Origin: Haematobia irritans
Taxonomy: Eukaryota; Arthropoda; Insecta; Diptera; Muscidae
Reading direction: 5' to 3'
Length of the DNA: 64,000 bases
NCBI RefSeq assembly: GCF_050003625.1
Contig: NC_134399.1
Coordinates: 152,266,473 to 152,330,472, forward strand
Numbering within the stretch: the stretch's first letter is position 1; the number at the start of each line of letters is the position of its first letter. Shown here in pieces: positions 1-11,648 of this stretch. The notes beneath the pieces are model-generated. The model saw nothing but the letters and a program-made list of their open reading frames with translations, had not been told where the DNA came from and searched no databases. Position numbers and translations under genes: made by a program.

Positions 1-2930
1 TACATTTAAGTAGGCAGTGCATTTACACTTCATGTATCGGTGGCAATAAAGTAAACGAATAATCAAATTAGTTTACGACCATTCGTTAACGTTATTGGCA
101 CCAACGCAACTTCATACCTACAATGCGACAGATAGAATAGTCTTCCTTTTCTTCCAACCACATTCGACGGGCGGATTCCCCTATTTCGAGTGTTCCTTCA
201 TATTGAGCAAATTCCGAACCCTTCGCACATCGCACACAGCCTTGGCTTATCAAAAATCGACGTGCGACAACATTGAAGCTAACAATCGAAAGCGCTCTAT
301 GATGGTAGCCAACGATGGTGTTACTTGATCTCACAACACCCCAGCAAAAAATACTTCAGCAGTAAGAGTTTAGTTGCGCTTTTTGGTATACAATAAAGTA
401 GTGCATCCACACTGCATGAAACGGTGGCAATACCGTAAATGAGTAATCAAACTAGTTTATGATCATTCGTTTACGTTATTGCAACCAATTCATGCTGTAT
501 AGATGCATGTAAGGTAGTGCTGTTTTCTTTCACGCCAACAATGCTATACTCAAGATTATATATCACTTCTGAGCAATATTTCTATTAAAATGAGCAATTA
601 TATCAGCGCTATGTAGAAACAGCTCCAAATCGGGACATCGCCCACAGAAATCAGCGCTGATTCGGTTGTTTTGTAAGCAGTTGATACTGCCTCTCTCCCT
701 TACAATCCTGCTGAAATAGTGCTCCATTTTTTGCTGGGAATTTTGCTACAGATAATAGTATAGCAAACTTTGTGGTTCAATCGATCCATGATGAAGGGTA
801 TATGAAATTCAGTCCGGCTGAATCATAACCAATAAATACTTGCTTGTATTTTGTATTTGTTATGTTAAAAAAATTCGCAAGAAAAAGCCACGAGTACATG
901 GAAGTTATATGCCTCTGCAATAAATAATTCATGTGCTTAGAAAGGGTGATGTTTTTAGAGTAACCAGCATTTTGAGACTTTGTTTATTACGATCCTCTTG
1001 TCTCTATATACAGATCGTTTAGGGGATAAATATTTTCCGATTTTGACAATGTATTGTTAATCATGGTCGGTCGTCATGTAAGGTTATATAGCGATTACAT
1101 ATATGCCTCCTAGATCATATGTAGATTAAAGATCTCGACCTAACTGAAGGCAGCACATAAATCAGACCAACAAACAATATATTCTGTAATCAGTATTAAA
1201 AGTTCGCCAAATTACGAAGAACGTATTTTTTGCGTGTAATATCTGCCACATAGTTTTCCTTCTATAAAATCACTACAAATTTCCCAGGAAACTGCGATGA
1301 CGCATGCCAATAAAACTATTTATATTAAAGAAAAGGACAATAATTTGATGGAGATTCGTTTTTAGTCTCCAAGCTGCATACTCTTCAATAAAATGTATCA
1401 TTCTAAATTTTCTTGTGAATCTTGAAAAAAGTTCTTACATTTGAATTCGATGAATGCTTTCAAATTCCAAAGAGCATTCGTTCAGAAACAAGTATAACAT
1501 GCTTTTTGTGGCAGATAATACCGCCATTCGACTATTACTACTGGAGCTTTCGATATTTGTGATATTGGGAGGGTGAGGAGAGACATTGAATTTGTAATTT
1601 TGCCACAGTAAATGCCTTTGCGTCGGTTGTTTTTTTTTCGTGTCGACAAACCACGTTTATTTGGATATTCTGGTATTTCAAACTAAAGCAAGAAACAGCA
1701 AAATACAAAGCTAGGACATCTTAAGGAAGCAATACCATAGCTACCAAAACCAACCAACGAGCCAGGCAACCGGTCCTCTAGCAATGAAAACACATCGCCA
1801 TCCTACCAGACCATAATGACCAGTCAACTACACAAGTCCAAATAAAATTTATTAATTCAAAATAATAAATTCGTATGTCTTTTCATTTCGATTGGTATCG
1901 GTCAGTAATTATAGGTTTCAGTACTGAAAACGCAGCAAATTCCACATCATTTCTTTTTGGCTTCTTTCTGCGGCACAATAATTAATTGTGCCGTTTTCCG
2001 TGTTTTGTTTTTTTTTTTGTTTGTTTATATTTTTGTGAAGCAAAAGTCTTGTTATTTTTTCGGGTTTTATTTACTGTCCGATTGAGCACAATTTAGTTTT
2101 ATTATGGGTTAGCGTGCCCCCATCACGCAACATAGGATGTATGTTTCTCTTTTTCATATTAGATACATTGATACCAATAATTTTGCAATGGGTTAAGTCA
2201 CCTTATATTGCTATTGAAAATGGCATTGAGTTTTAAGCACATACTTGAACTAAACGAGAACGTTACTAAGCTAGGTGGGCCTGAAAATCATAAGCCTTAC
2301 ATAATTAATTTCAAGTATTAAATTCTGCTAAAAAAACGTAAATAAATATTAGATAAATAACAAATATCGGAGACACAAGCCAGGACTATTCGAAGGAACA
2401 TTGTATGGCTTAATTGTGGTATGCTAAAGGAGAGAAAATACATAAACTTTTATTACCAGGTATAAACCTGTGCATTTTTTCTGATTCAATCACGAAATTA
2501 ATTGATCCAAGTAATTTTTTAAATGAAATGTCTTCAATCACGAAAATGATAGTGATAGTTTTGATTGGATGTCAAAAAAAAAATACTTGTTAAAAAAAGT
2601 TATTGATTTCATTTGCAAATTTCCATTAATTTGTTGATTGATCCCATTACAAATTGATGTTGATTGCGAAACTCAATTAATTTTTTAATTAAAAACGTAA
2701 ATACTTTCAATAACATCCTTAACTAACTTGGTTTTGGATTGATGAGAACATTGGTTGTTTCAATTTTTTTAAATTAAAAAATTCATACGTTTTTTGAGCA
2801 AAATGTTTTTTTTTATCAATGATTTAATGTATTTAGTTTGATGAAAATGTTAATTGTATCAATCAAAATGTACATTTGATGAGAGGTGACTTTTCTTATG
2901 TATTTTGATCTGCCGAATTCGGTTTCTCTT
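1..2930. other. Unassigned AT-rich stretch with a diverged direct repeat
   Basis: No coding region is recognised; the short open frames at 92-334 overlap on both strands and have no recognisable motif. A diverged direct repeat of about 120 bases is visible: roughly 15-130 (GTGCATTTACACTTCATG... through GTTATTGGCACCAA) and 396-510 (GTGCATCCACACTGCATG... through GTTATTGCAACCAA). Around 2460-2860 lies a very AT-rich segment with repeated TCAATCACGAAA and TTAATTGA-type words that resembles 26640-26930, so it is probably an old MITE. The rest is unique-looking. Confidence 0.5.
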
Positions 2931-4449
2931 CATGGTCGTATAGATGATATTCTAACGTAAGTAATAAGACCAACTAGAACAATTATATACTAACACCACG
3001 TACCAAATTTCAACCGGATCGGATGAATTTTGCTCCTCTAAGAGGCTCCGGAGGTCAAATCTGGGGATCGGCTTATATAGGGGCTATATATAATTATGGA
3101 CCGATATGGACCAATTTTGGCATGGTTGTTAGAGACAATATACTAACACCACGTACCAAATTTCAATCGGATCGGATGACTTGTGCTCCTCTAAGAGGGT
3201 CCGGAGGTCAAATCTGTGGATCGGTTTATATGGGGGCCATATATAATTTGGTACATGGTGTTAGTATATGGTCTGTAACAACCACGCAGAAATTGGTCCA
3301 TATCGTTCCATAATTACATATAGCCCCCATTTAAACCGATCCCCCGATTTGGCTTGCGGAACCTCTTAGAGAACCAAATTTCATCCGATCCGGCTGAAAT
3401 TTGCTACATGGTGTTACTATATGGTCTCTAGCAACCATGCAAAAATTGGTTCATATCGGTCCACTTTTACGTATAGGCCCCATATAAACGGACCCCCAAA
3501 TTTGGCTTGCGATTACTCTAAGAGAAGCAAATTTCATCCGATCCGACTGAAATTTGGTACGTGCTGTTAGTATATGGTCTCTAACAACCACACAGAAATT
3601 GGTCCATATCGGTCCATAATTACATATAGCCCCCATATAAACCGATTCCCCGATTTGGCTTGCGGAGCCTCTAAGAGAACCAAATTTCATCCGATCCGGC
3701 TGAAATTTGCTACATGGTGTTACTATATGGTCTCTAGCAACCATGCAAAAATTGGTTCATATCGGTCCACTTTTACGTATAGCCCCCATATAAACGGACC
3801 CCCAAATTTGGCTTGCGATTGCTCCAAGAGAAGCAAATTTCATCCGATCCAGCTGAAATTTGGTACATGGTGTTAGTATATGGTCTCTAACAACCATGCA
3901 GAAATTGGTCCACATCGGTCCTTAATTATATATAGCCCCCATATAAACCGATCCCCCGATTTGGCTTGCGGGGCCTTTAAGAGAAGCAAATTTCATCCGA
4001 TCCGGCTGAAATTTGGTACATGGTGTTAGTATATGTTCTCTAATGACTATGCAAGAATTGGTCCACATCGGCTCATAATTATATATAATCCCCATATAAA
4101 CCGATCCCCCTATTTGGCTTGCAGAGCCTCTAAGAAACGAAAGTTTCATCCGATCCGGCTGAAATTTGGTCATGGTGTTAGTATATGTTCTCTAATGACC
4201 ATGCAAAAATTGGTCCACATCGGTCCATAGTTATATATAGCCCCCATATAAACCGTTCCCCAGATTTGATCTCCGGAGCTTATTAGAGGTGCAAAATTCA
4301 TCCGATCCGGTTGAAATTTGCAACGTGGTGTTAGTATAAGGCCGCTAATATCCATGCCAAAATTGGTCCATATCGGTCTATAGTTATATATAGCCGATCC
4401 CCAATCACACAAAAATTGGTCCATATCGGTTCATATTCATGGTTGCCAC

Positions 4450-4790
4450 TCGAGCCAAAAATAATCTACCAAAATTTTATTTTTATGGAAAACATTGTCA
4501 AAATGTTATTTCCATAGAAAATTTTGTCAAAATTTTATTTCTATAGAAAATTTTGTCAAAATTTTATTTCTATAGAAAATTTTGTAAAAATTTTATTTCT
4601 ATAGAAAATTTTGTCAAAATTTTATTTCTATAGAAAATTTTGTCAAAATTTTATTTCTAAAGAAAATTTTGTCAAAATTTTATTTCTATAGAATTTTTTT
4701 TCCAAATTTTATTTCTATAGAAAATTTTTCCAAATTTTACTTCTATAGAAAATGTTGTCAAAATTTTATTTCTATAGAAACTTTAAACTT
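4450..4790. repeat. 29-bp minisatellite (family A internal array)
   Basis: About eleven tandem copies of a roughly 29-bp unit built from ATTTCTATAGAAAATTTTG plus TCAAAATTTT. The same array sits at the corresponding place in the family A copies at 10345-10625 and 23060-23350, so it belongs to the element and is not an independent satellite. Confidence 0.85.
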
Positions 4791-4979
4791 AATTATATAC
4801 GTATTTAATCCGCCTTTTTTAGTTTTATATATACTACGTATGGACTACCTTGTATTTTAGAAGATGGTGTTAGGAAGTTTTAAGATACCTTGCCATCGGT
4901 AAGTGTTACCGCAACCCAAATAATTCGATTGTGGATGACAGTCTTCAGTAGAAGTTTCTACGCAATCCATGGTGGAGGG

Positions 4980-5314
4980 GAGCCACCGTGGTGCAATGGT
5001 TAGCATGCCCGCCTTGCATACACAAGGTCGTGGGTTCGATTTCTGCTACGACCGAACACCAAAAAGTTTTTCAGCGGTGGATTATCCCACCTCAGTAATG
5101 CTGGTGACATTTCTGAGGATTTCAATGCTTCTCTAAGTGGTTTCACTGGAATGTGGAACGCCGTTCGGACTCGGCTACAAAAAGGAGGTCCCTTGTCATT
5201 GAGCTTAACATGGAATCGGACAGTACTCAGTGATAAGAGAGAAATTCACCAATGTGGTATCATAATGGACAGAATAGTCTAAGTGAGCCTGATACATCGG
5301 GCTGCCACCTAACC
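4980..5314 (+). mobile_element. tRNA-derived SINE, full length (copy S1)
   Basis: The left end carries a Pol III A box (TGGTGCAATGG) and, about 45 bases further, a B box (GTTCGATTT in a GGGTTCGATTTCTG context; other copies keep the consensus C). The 335-bp body ends in GGCTGCCACCTAACC. A perfect 21-bp target duplication flanks it (4959-4979 and 5315-5335), which is the signature of LINE-mediated retroposition. It interrupts family A, and removing the SINE plus one duplicate restores the family A right end seen at 23520-23581. It encodes no protein; mobility would need an unidentified LINE. Confidence 0.9.
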
Positions 5315-5629
5315 TACGCAATCCATGGTGGAGGGTACATAAGCTTCGGCCTGGCCGAACTTACAGCCGTATATACTTGTTTTAATTAAAATTTATATAA
5401 TTTAATCATACAACCATAAATTAATCATCCGATTGTTGTACAGGATACGCGTAAATAAATAAATAAATAATGCTGAAAAAAGTAAATTTGGTGAAAATTA
5501 TTATTGCTTTGATTTCAGCTTAAAACCATACGTTGACGAATCTACAAAAGTAGCTTAATTAAAAGAGGAAACGTATGTTTGTCAAATTTATTTGAATTAC
5601 ACACTGAAAAAAATATTGTCGTGAGGTCA

Positions 5630-6222
5630 GAGATTTCATGACTTTAAAATACGAATACAAATTTTGCTTAGCATAGAAGATGCATTTCTCTAAAAAAAAG
5701 TTATTTTCCTTGTCCAAAACTCGATAAACATTTCAATGAAGTCGTATTGTCCTTATAATTAAGTGATTTGACTTAAAAATGGGTATCTTAACATGAAAGA
5801 AAAAATGTATAGGCTAAGGTCAACTTGACTTTAATAATTCAGAAAAATTCTTTAAATTTAATGAAATTGTCTTTAAATTTGTTGTCTTTTTGCATCTTGA
5901 CTACAAAGCAAAAAATCTTTCAAATATAGGACATGTTTTTCAAAACTTTATTTTAAAGAAGTTTTTTACTTCAAACATAGCATAATTTCTACTGGAAGTC
6001 GAGTCCTAATTTGGAAAACAAAGTTGCCGTTAACTCGTTTTTAAAGGACTTTGATAGCATATGAAGAAAAAAAGCTGAGAAAGCGAAAAATTAAAATTTG
6101 CTTCCTAGAAGCAAGTACACAAAACCTAAATTTAAAAAAGAATTGTGTCTTAAAAGTATCCTTACTTGTATTCTCCGCTTCTTTGGCTCGGAATCAATAC
6201 AAAATTTTTTAAAGTAAAGACT
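5630..6222 (+). mobile_element. Family K TIR element, truncated on the right
   Basis: It begins CACTGAAAAAAATATTGTCG and matches the complete copy at 53966-54602 along most of its length, including TTTGATAGCATATGAAG and TTCTCCGCTTCTTTGGCTCG. The final segment with the right TIR is missing; similarity stops near 6222 after AAAGTAAAGAC. Non-coding MITE-like element. Confidence 0.75.
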
Positions 6223-7735
6223 ATCTTTCCAAATTTCCAAATTTTATCTTACGTGTTTTCGGCATTTGACTTCGATTAAGCCATATTCAATCACATTCCT
6301 CAATTCTTACATGAGTAAAGAGTCACAATTAATTTTAATAAGTTCTGACTTCAAAGTTCCCCCAATAGTTGCATCACATGCACATCAAAGCACATCTAAA
6401 TAAAGTGTAAAACAATTAACAGTAGCATTTTCATTTGGGTCCTTAACACACTATTAATTACAATAATTTGAAGTGTGGAATTATTATTATTATTATTATT
6501 ATTATTAAATGCATGTATTACTTATGTACATACATCTTGTTAAGGGTGTTGAGTTTGTTGTGAAATTTTATGCAAAAAATCGAAACATTTGTTTTCATAC
6601 ATCCATAAAAGCACTTGGCGTATACACTCCATAAACGTCTTTCGTGATAGCCCCAGGATATAATCCATCAATTGAGTGACGGTTGCACCACACCACCACA
6701 TACTTACTGGATTCATTCATTCTTTCAGTTATAAGTCTGCATAGAGTTTGGTCAAGGCAACTGGACATTCATGTATCGGAAGTTATGCTTTTAGGGGACC
6801 TACAATTGTTCAAACATTCAATCAAATTCAATAAAGCTAATGAGAAAGATTTGACGTTGGCTTCTTAGTCTTCAAACTTCAGAAAAAATAAAGACCAAAT
6901 TGTCCGTTTTCCAGAGATGATTTTGCATCTTTAACATATTACAATTCAGGTTAAATGTAATGCACAGTATTTTCCCAGGATACATTGTATTCTCTTGCGT
7001 AGAGATGGAATCTTTCATCACTTGGATGCTATACTGCCAAAGTTAAATGTATTGTTGTCGTTCGCCCTGTTTTTTCATCCATTTCATCAAGTGCTATGAA
7101 AATTTGCAATTTATTTAAAAATAATAAATTACAATAATTAAGAGCAATGAAGAGCAAAAGGTTGTAATTCACACACAAAAGCGCCCATGTTGGCACCCTC
7201 TTAAATTTAAACATAGGTTTTGGAGCAACACCACTAAAAGAACAACTCTTAACCTCCTCAACCATATCATCAAGCGACTATAGATAGTCAGCAGAAGTCA
7301 AGGCAGCGGCAGCAATCAGTCAAATTGACGATGGTTCTTGGCTTTGGTAAGTGTAAAATGGACTAAAATTGTCGATCTTTAGAGAAGATCTGACAATGAT
7401 GCTCGTAAAACAAAAATGCCAATGCTGCCGTAGCAATTGAGTCCATTATTAAGGTACTACTTCATACTTAAAGTACGTACAACTGACTGAAAGCAACTCA
7501 ATCAGCAGCAGCAGAGTGAATACAACATCAAACAGAGTACAATCAAACTCAACACGTCACTCCCTCAAACGTCAACTTAAAAAGCTTACTGCCCTAAAGG
7601 ATACATTGAGAAAAGTATTGATTAGGTTTAAAATAATTTCTAAAATTAAATGGAACTCTGTTTAATTGAACTAAATGAAGTTAGGTTGAAGCAATTGAGT
7701 TTATTGTTATGGACAGATGATACCGACCAAATTGT
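6223..7735. other. Unassigned stretch with an ATT microsatellite
   Basis: Mostly unique-looking sequence. An (ATT)n microsatellite of about ten units lies at 6480-6507. A short CAG-rich patch occurs near 7506. Open frames at 6683-6868 and 7029-7265 have no recognisable domain and are not called as genes. Confidence 0.5.
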
Positions 7736-7851
7736 GCATGTTTATTGGAGAACTGCCATGACGTACCAAATTTACACGTGATCGGATGAAATTTGCTACT
7801 CCAAGAGAATCGGATTATATGGTGCTATATGCAGTATGATAGATATATATT
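7735..7851 (+). repeat. Family A fragment
   Basis: Decayed family A internal module: ACGTACCAAATTTACACGTG, GATCGGATGAAATTTGCTAC and CGGATTATATGGTGCTATAT are recognisable. It serves as the left flank of the SINE that follows. Confidence 0.6.
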
Positions 7852-8180
7852 AGGTTAGGTTAGGTGGCAGCCCGATGTATCAGGCTCACTTAGACTATTC
7901 AGTCCATTGTGATACCACATTGGTGAACTTCTCTCTTGTCACTGAGTGCTGCCCGATTCGATGTTAAGCTCAATGACAAGGGACCTCCTTTTTATAGCCG
8001 AGTCCGAACGGCGTTCCACATTGCAGTGAAACCACTTAGAGAAGCTCTGAAACACTCAGAAATGTCACCAGCATTACTGAGGTGGGATAATCCACCGCTG
8101 AAAAACTTTTTGGTGTTCGGTCGAAGCAGGAATCGAACCCACGACCTTGTGTATGCAAGGCGGGCATGCTAACCATAACC
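7852..8180 (-). mobile_element. tRNA-derived SINE, nearly full length (copy S2)
   Basis: Reverse-complement copy of the 335-bp SINE. The AACCTAACC-type tail appears here as AGGTTAGGTTAGGTGGCAGC on the left, and the B box (reverse of GGGTTCGATTCC) lies near 8135. The head is shortened: it stops within the A box (GCATGCTAACC). A 13-bp duplication ATAGATATATATT flanks it at 7839-7851 and 8181-8193, so the 5' truncation happened during insertion. Confidence 0.88.
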
Positions 8181-8397
8181 ATAGATATATATTGCAACCA
8201 AATTCATATTGCTTTCATTTCTAAACTGCTTATATGACAAATTAATTCCAGTGACAATTCATTTTATTGTTTACAATCTTACATAATTAGTTTGATCTAT
8301 TGCATTCACAAATAAAGTTAGTGGTGTTGAAACTCAAGCGTGATAGTTTTATATTTGGTTGGAAAACCACAAATGGCAAAAACTGGTACACCCATAG

Positions 8398-8727
8398 GTT
8401 AGGTTAGGTGGCAGCCCGATGTATCAGGCTCAGTTAGACTATTCAGTCCATTGTGATACCACAGTGGTGAACTTCTCTCTTATCACTGAGTGCTGCCAGA
8501 TTCCATGTTAATCTCAATGAAAGGGACCTTGTTTTTATAGCCGAGTCCGAAAGGACGAGTCCACATTGCAGTGAAACCAATTAGAGAAGCTCTGAAACAC
8601 ACAGCATTACTGAGGTGGGATAATCCATCGCTGAAAAACTTTTTGGTGGTCGGTCGAAGCAGTAATCGAAGCCACGACCTCGTGTATGCAAGGTGGGCAT
8701 GCTTACTATTTCACCACGGTGGCACGG
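8398..8727 (-). mobile_element. tRNA-derived SINE (copy S3) inside the end of a MITE
   Basis: Reverse-complement SINE with tail GGTTAGGTTAGG on the left and the full head CACCACGGTGGC on the right. It has an internal deletion around the 'CTCAGAAATGTCACCAGC' part of the consensus. The 14-bp duplication TGGTACACCCATAG is present at 8384-8397 and 8728-8741. The duplicated target includes the first bases of the MITE at 8733, so the SINE is younger than that MITE. Confidence 0.87.
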
Positions 8728-8732
8728 TGGTA

Positions 8733-9075
8733 CACCCATAGAAAAAATCGTGAACGGCGTGCACGTTTCAATACGATCCGTTCACGGAGAACAGACGGGT
8801 CCAAACTAACAACGATAAAATTACACCATGTGTTGTCAAAACAACAACCAGTGTTCATGATCACAAAAAGGTAATGGTTACGAATTGATAAAAAAAAACA
8901 CTACCATCATCGACGTAGTGGCCATAAGAACGTCTAACAAATATGGTCAAAGAAAAACGAAAGCCGTTCATTGAATCATGAAACCGTGAACATTTCGTTT
9001 TGTTCTTTGCGAACGTATCCGTTTCATTTTGTTACCGTCCGTTCACGATTTTCGAACGTAGTATTTTCTATTAGT
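8733..9075. mobile_element. CAC-type MITE, 343 bp
   Basis: Starts CACCCATAGAAAAAATCGTG and ends with the inverted counterpart TTTTCTATTAGTG; CGTGAACGG near the left end pairs with CCGTTCACG near 9040. TA flanks both sides (8731-8732 and 9076-9077). It separates two parts of a decayed mariner (about 8190-8385 and 9080-9760). Non-coding. Confidence 0.7.
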
Positions 9076-9077
9076 GT

Positions 9078-9760
9078 AACACCAAAAATGATCCGAAAAG
9101 TGAAGTCAGATTTGATTGCAATCCACGGCGCAGTGGTAGAAAACTTGATCGTGAGGTGAACATATTGTAAGCACGGGTGCAAAACATATTGAAAAATGAG
9201 CTTTCACTAAGGTCGTTGAAGTTCCAAAGAGTGCAAGAGCTGACCGATACACAAAGATAAGTTAGTTTGGAAAGGAGTTGCTTCGCTTTAACGAAAGTAA
9301 CCAGTTAACGAATGTGGGTTTCTCCGAAGAGAAGTCATTTCAAATTGAGCAGGTTGTGAACAAACAAAATGACAGGGTTTACATGCCAAAGAGGTCAGCT
9401 GAAAATTTAGACCTTTGATAGGCCTCAAGAACTCAAGTGCCGACGATGGCAATGGTCGCTTCCCGATCGTAATCTGCGACCGCAGGATCAAAATAAAAGG
9501 CGAATATTATCGGGACAACTTCTTAAAAACATTTTCCTCATAATATGTTTCTGCCCGGGTCATGGAGACTCCAACGGGACTCAGCACCATCACATTCAGC
9601 CACGCATCAACCAATAATGGCTTAAAAAGAAAGCTTCTCGTTTCGTTTCTACAATGGCCACCAAAATCTCCGGAATACCAAAGTGCCTGTCTTCTTAAGA
9701 TGGAGTTTCGTGGGGAATGGTCCTAAATATAGTCAAACCTCTCAAAATGGGATACTCTGA
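9078..9760 (+). pseudogene. Decayed mariner transposase, DD37D-like (copy 1)
   Basis: The open pieces are short and in different frames, with stops throughout, but family motifs are readable. Near 9358-9406 the translation gives NKQNDRVYMPKRSAE, and near 9566-9600 QRDSAPSHSA, which holds the second catalytic aspartate in the usual QQDSAPSHSA block. Further on WPPKSP is readable near 9653. The piece at about 8194-8385, left of the SINE and MITE, matches the 5' non-coding part of the copy at 27471. No active protein is possible. Confidence 0.7.
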
Positions 9761-10120
9761 ACTGGATACCTCTTAAAAGTGGTACATTTTGGTGAGACGT
9801 TTCCTATATGATCACATTAAAAATAAGCTCTCATATCGATGGCCTCATTCCAGAGTACGCTAAGTCGACTTAACATGTTTTGATGGAGTTCGCTGTTATT
9901 TATTCGGATTGACGTGAATTGCATACTGTCAAAATTTGGAATTTATTGGACCCTTCTATCAAAAGTTATGGTTAATATTTTACTTAGCCTTTGATTAAAG
10001 TTTTAAAAAATGTCCAATCCAAAAAGGGCAAAAAGCTTTGTTCGATCTACAGTGGTCTAAGTCATTTTTAGCCATATTCTATTATCACTATTTTAAGTTC
10101 ATACATGCTAAAAAAATATA
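9761..10120. other. Unassigned stretch
   Basis: No repeat family shared with the rest of the window and no coding signal is seen. It may include the remaining 3' part of the decayed mariner, but I cannot find its end. Confidence 0.4.
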
Positions 10121-11648
10121 AACAAGTATATACGGCCGTAAGTTCGGCCAGGCCGAAGCTTATGTACCCTCCACCATGGATTGCGCAGAAACTTCTAATG
10201 AAGACTGTCATCCACAATCGAATTACTTGGGTTGCGGTAATCTTAAAACTTCCTAACACCGTCTTTTAATTACAAGGTAGTCCGTAGTATATATTAAACT
10301 AAAAACGGCCGATTAAATACGTATATATTTAAGTTTAAATTTTCTATAGAAATACAATTTTGACAAAATGAAATTTTGACAACAATTTGGAAAAAATTTT
10401 CTATAGAAATAAAATTTGGAAAAATTGTCTATAGAAATAAAATTTTGACAAAATTTTCTATAGAAATAAAATTTTGACAAAATTGTCTATAGAAATAAAA
10501 TTTTTTCAAAATTTGCTATAGAAATAAAATTTTGACAAAATTTTCTATAGAAATAACATTTTGACAAAATTTTCTATAGAAATAACATTTTGACAATGTT
10601 TTCCATAAAAATAAAATTTTGGTAGATTATTTTTGGCTCGAGTGGCAACCATGAATATGGACCGATATGGACCAATTTTTGTGTGATTGGGGATCGGCTA
10701 TATATAACTATAGACCGATATGGACCAATTTTGGCATGGATATTAGCGGCCTTATACTAATACCACGTTGCAAATTTCAACCGGATCGGATGAATTTTGC
10801 TCCTCCTTATGGACCGATGTAGACCAATTTTTGCATGGTCATTAGAGAACATATACCAGTACCATATACCAAATTTCAGCCAAATCGGGGGATGGGTTTA
10901 TATGGGGGCTATATATAATTATGGACCGATGTGGACCAATTTTTGCATGGTTGTTAGAGACTATATGCTTACATCATGTACCAAATTTCAGCCGGATCGG
11001 ATGAAATTTGGTTCTCTTAGAGGCTCCGCAAGCCAAATCGGGGGGTCGGTTTATATGGGGGCTATATGTAATTATGGACCGATATGGACCAATTTTTGCA
11101 TGGTTTTTAGAGACCATATACTAACACCATGTACCAAATTTCAGCCGGATCGAATGAAATTTGCTTCTCTTAGAGCGATCGCAAGCCAAATTTGGGAGTC
11201 CGCTTATATGGGGGCTATACGTAAAAGTGGACCGATATGGACCAAGTTTTGCATGGTTGTTAGAGACCATATACTAACACCATGTACCAAATTTCAGCCG
11301 GATCGGATGAAATTTGCTTCTCTTAGAGCAATCGCAAGCCAAATTTGGGGGTCCGTTGATATGGGGGCTATACGTAAAAGTGGACCGATATGGCCCGTTT
11401 GCAATACCATCCGACCTACATCAATAACAACTACTTGTGCCAAGTTTCAAGTCGATAGCTTGTTTCGTTCGGAAGTTAGCGAGATTTCAACAGACGGACG
11501 GACGGACGGACATGCTCAGATCGACTTAGAATTTCACCACGACCCGGAATATATATACTTTATGGGGTCTTAGAGCAGTATTTCGATGTGCTACAAACGG
11601 AATGACAAAGTTAATATACCCCCATCCTATGGTGGAGGGTATAAAAAT
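10121..11648 (-). repeat. Family A repeat, complete copy
   Basis: Reads in the opposite direction to the copy at 22165-23581. Left end: AACAAGTATATACGGCCGTA with the palindrome TTCGGCCAGGCCGAA. Then comes the 29-bp minisatellite (10345-10625), at least three ~153-bp modules, a CGGACGGACGGACGGA run at 11493, the conserved CTACAAACGGAATGACAAAG, and the hairpin end CCATCCTATGGTGGAGGGTATA. The modules are a multiple of three in length, which leaves a 258-codon open frame (10797-11573) that I regard as fortuitous. No flanking duplication could be fixed. Confidence 0.85.

Larger units (their letters stand above)
2940..5388 (+). repeat. Family A repeat, rearranged fold-back copy with SINE inserted
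   Basis: Internal modules such as TATAGCCCCCATATAAACCG and CATCCGATCCGGCTGAAATT are repeated about every 150 bases. From about 2940 to 3245 the modules read in the opposite orientation to those from 3245 to 4430, so the left end is an inverted duplication instead of the expected TATACCC terminus. At 4450-4790 there is the 29-bp minisatellite typical of this family. The right end is the usual GCTTCGGCCTGGCCGAACTTAC followed by GTATATACTTGTT, ending near 5388. A SINE interrupts it at 4980-5314. The family is non-coding as far as can be seen and its transposon class is not established. Confidence 0.8.

Noticed and set aside
10797..11573. 258-codon open frame, with similar repeated frames at 3023-4424, 22347-23019 and 35281-36223
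   Set aside because: They follow the ~153-bp (51-codon) family A module and are open on both strands in several copies. Peptides such as YMGAIYNYGPMWTNF repeat without any known domain. The period being a multiple of three explains the open frame.
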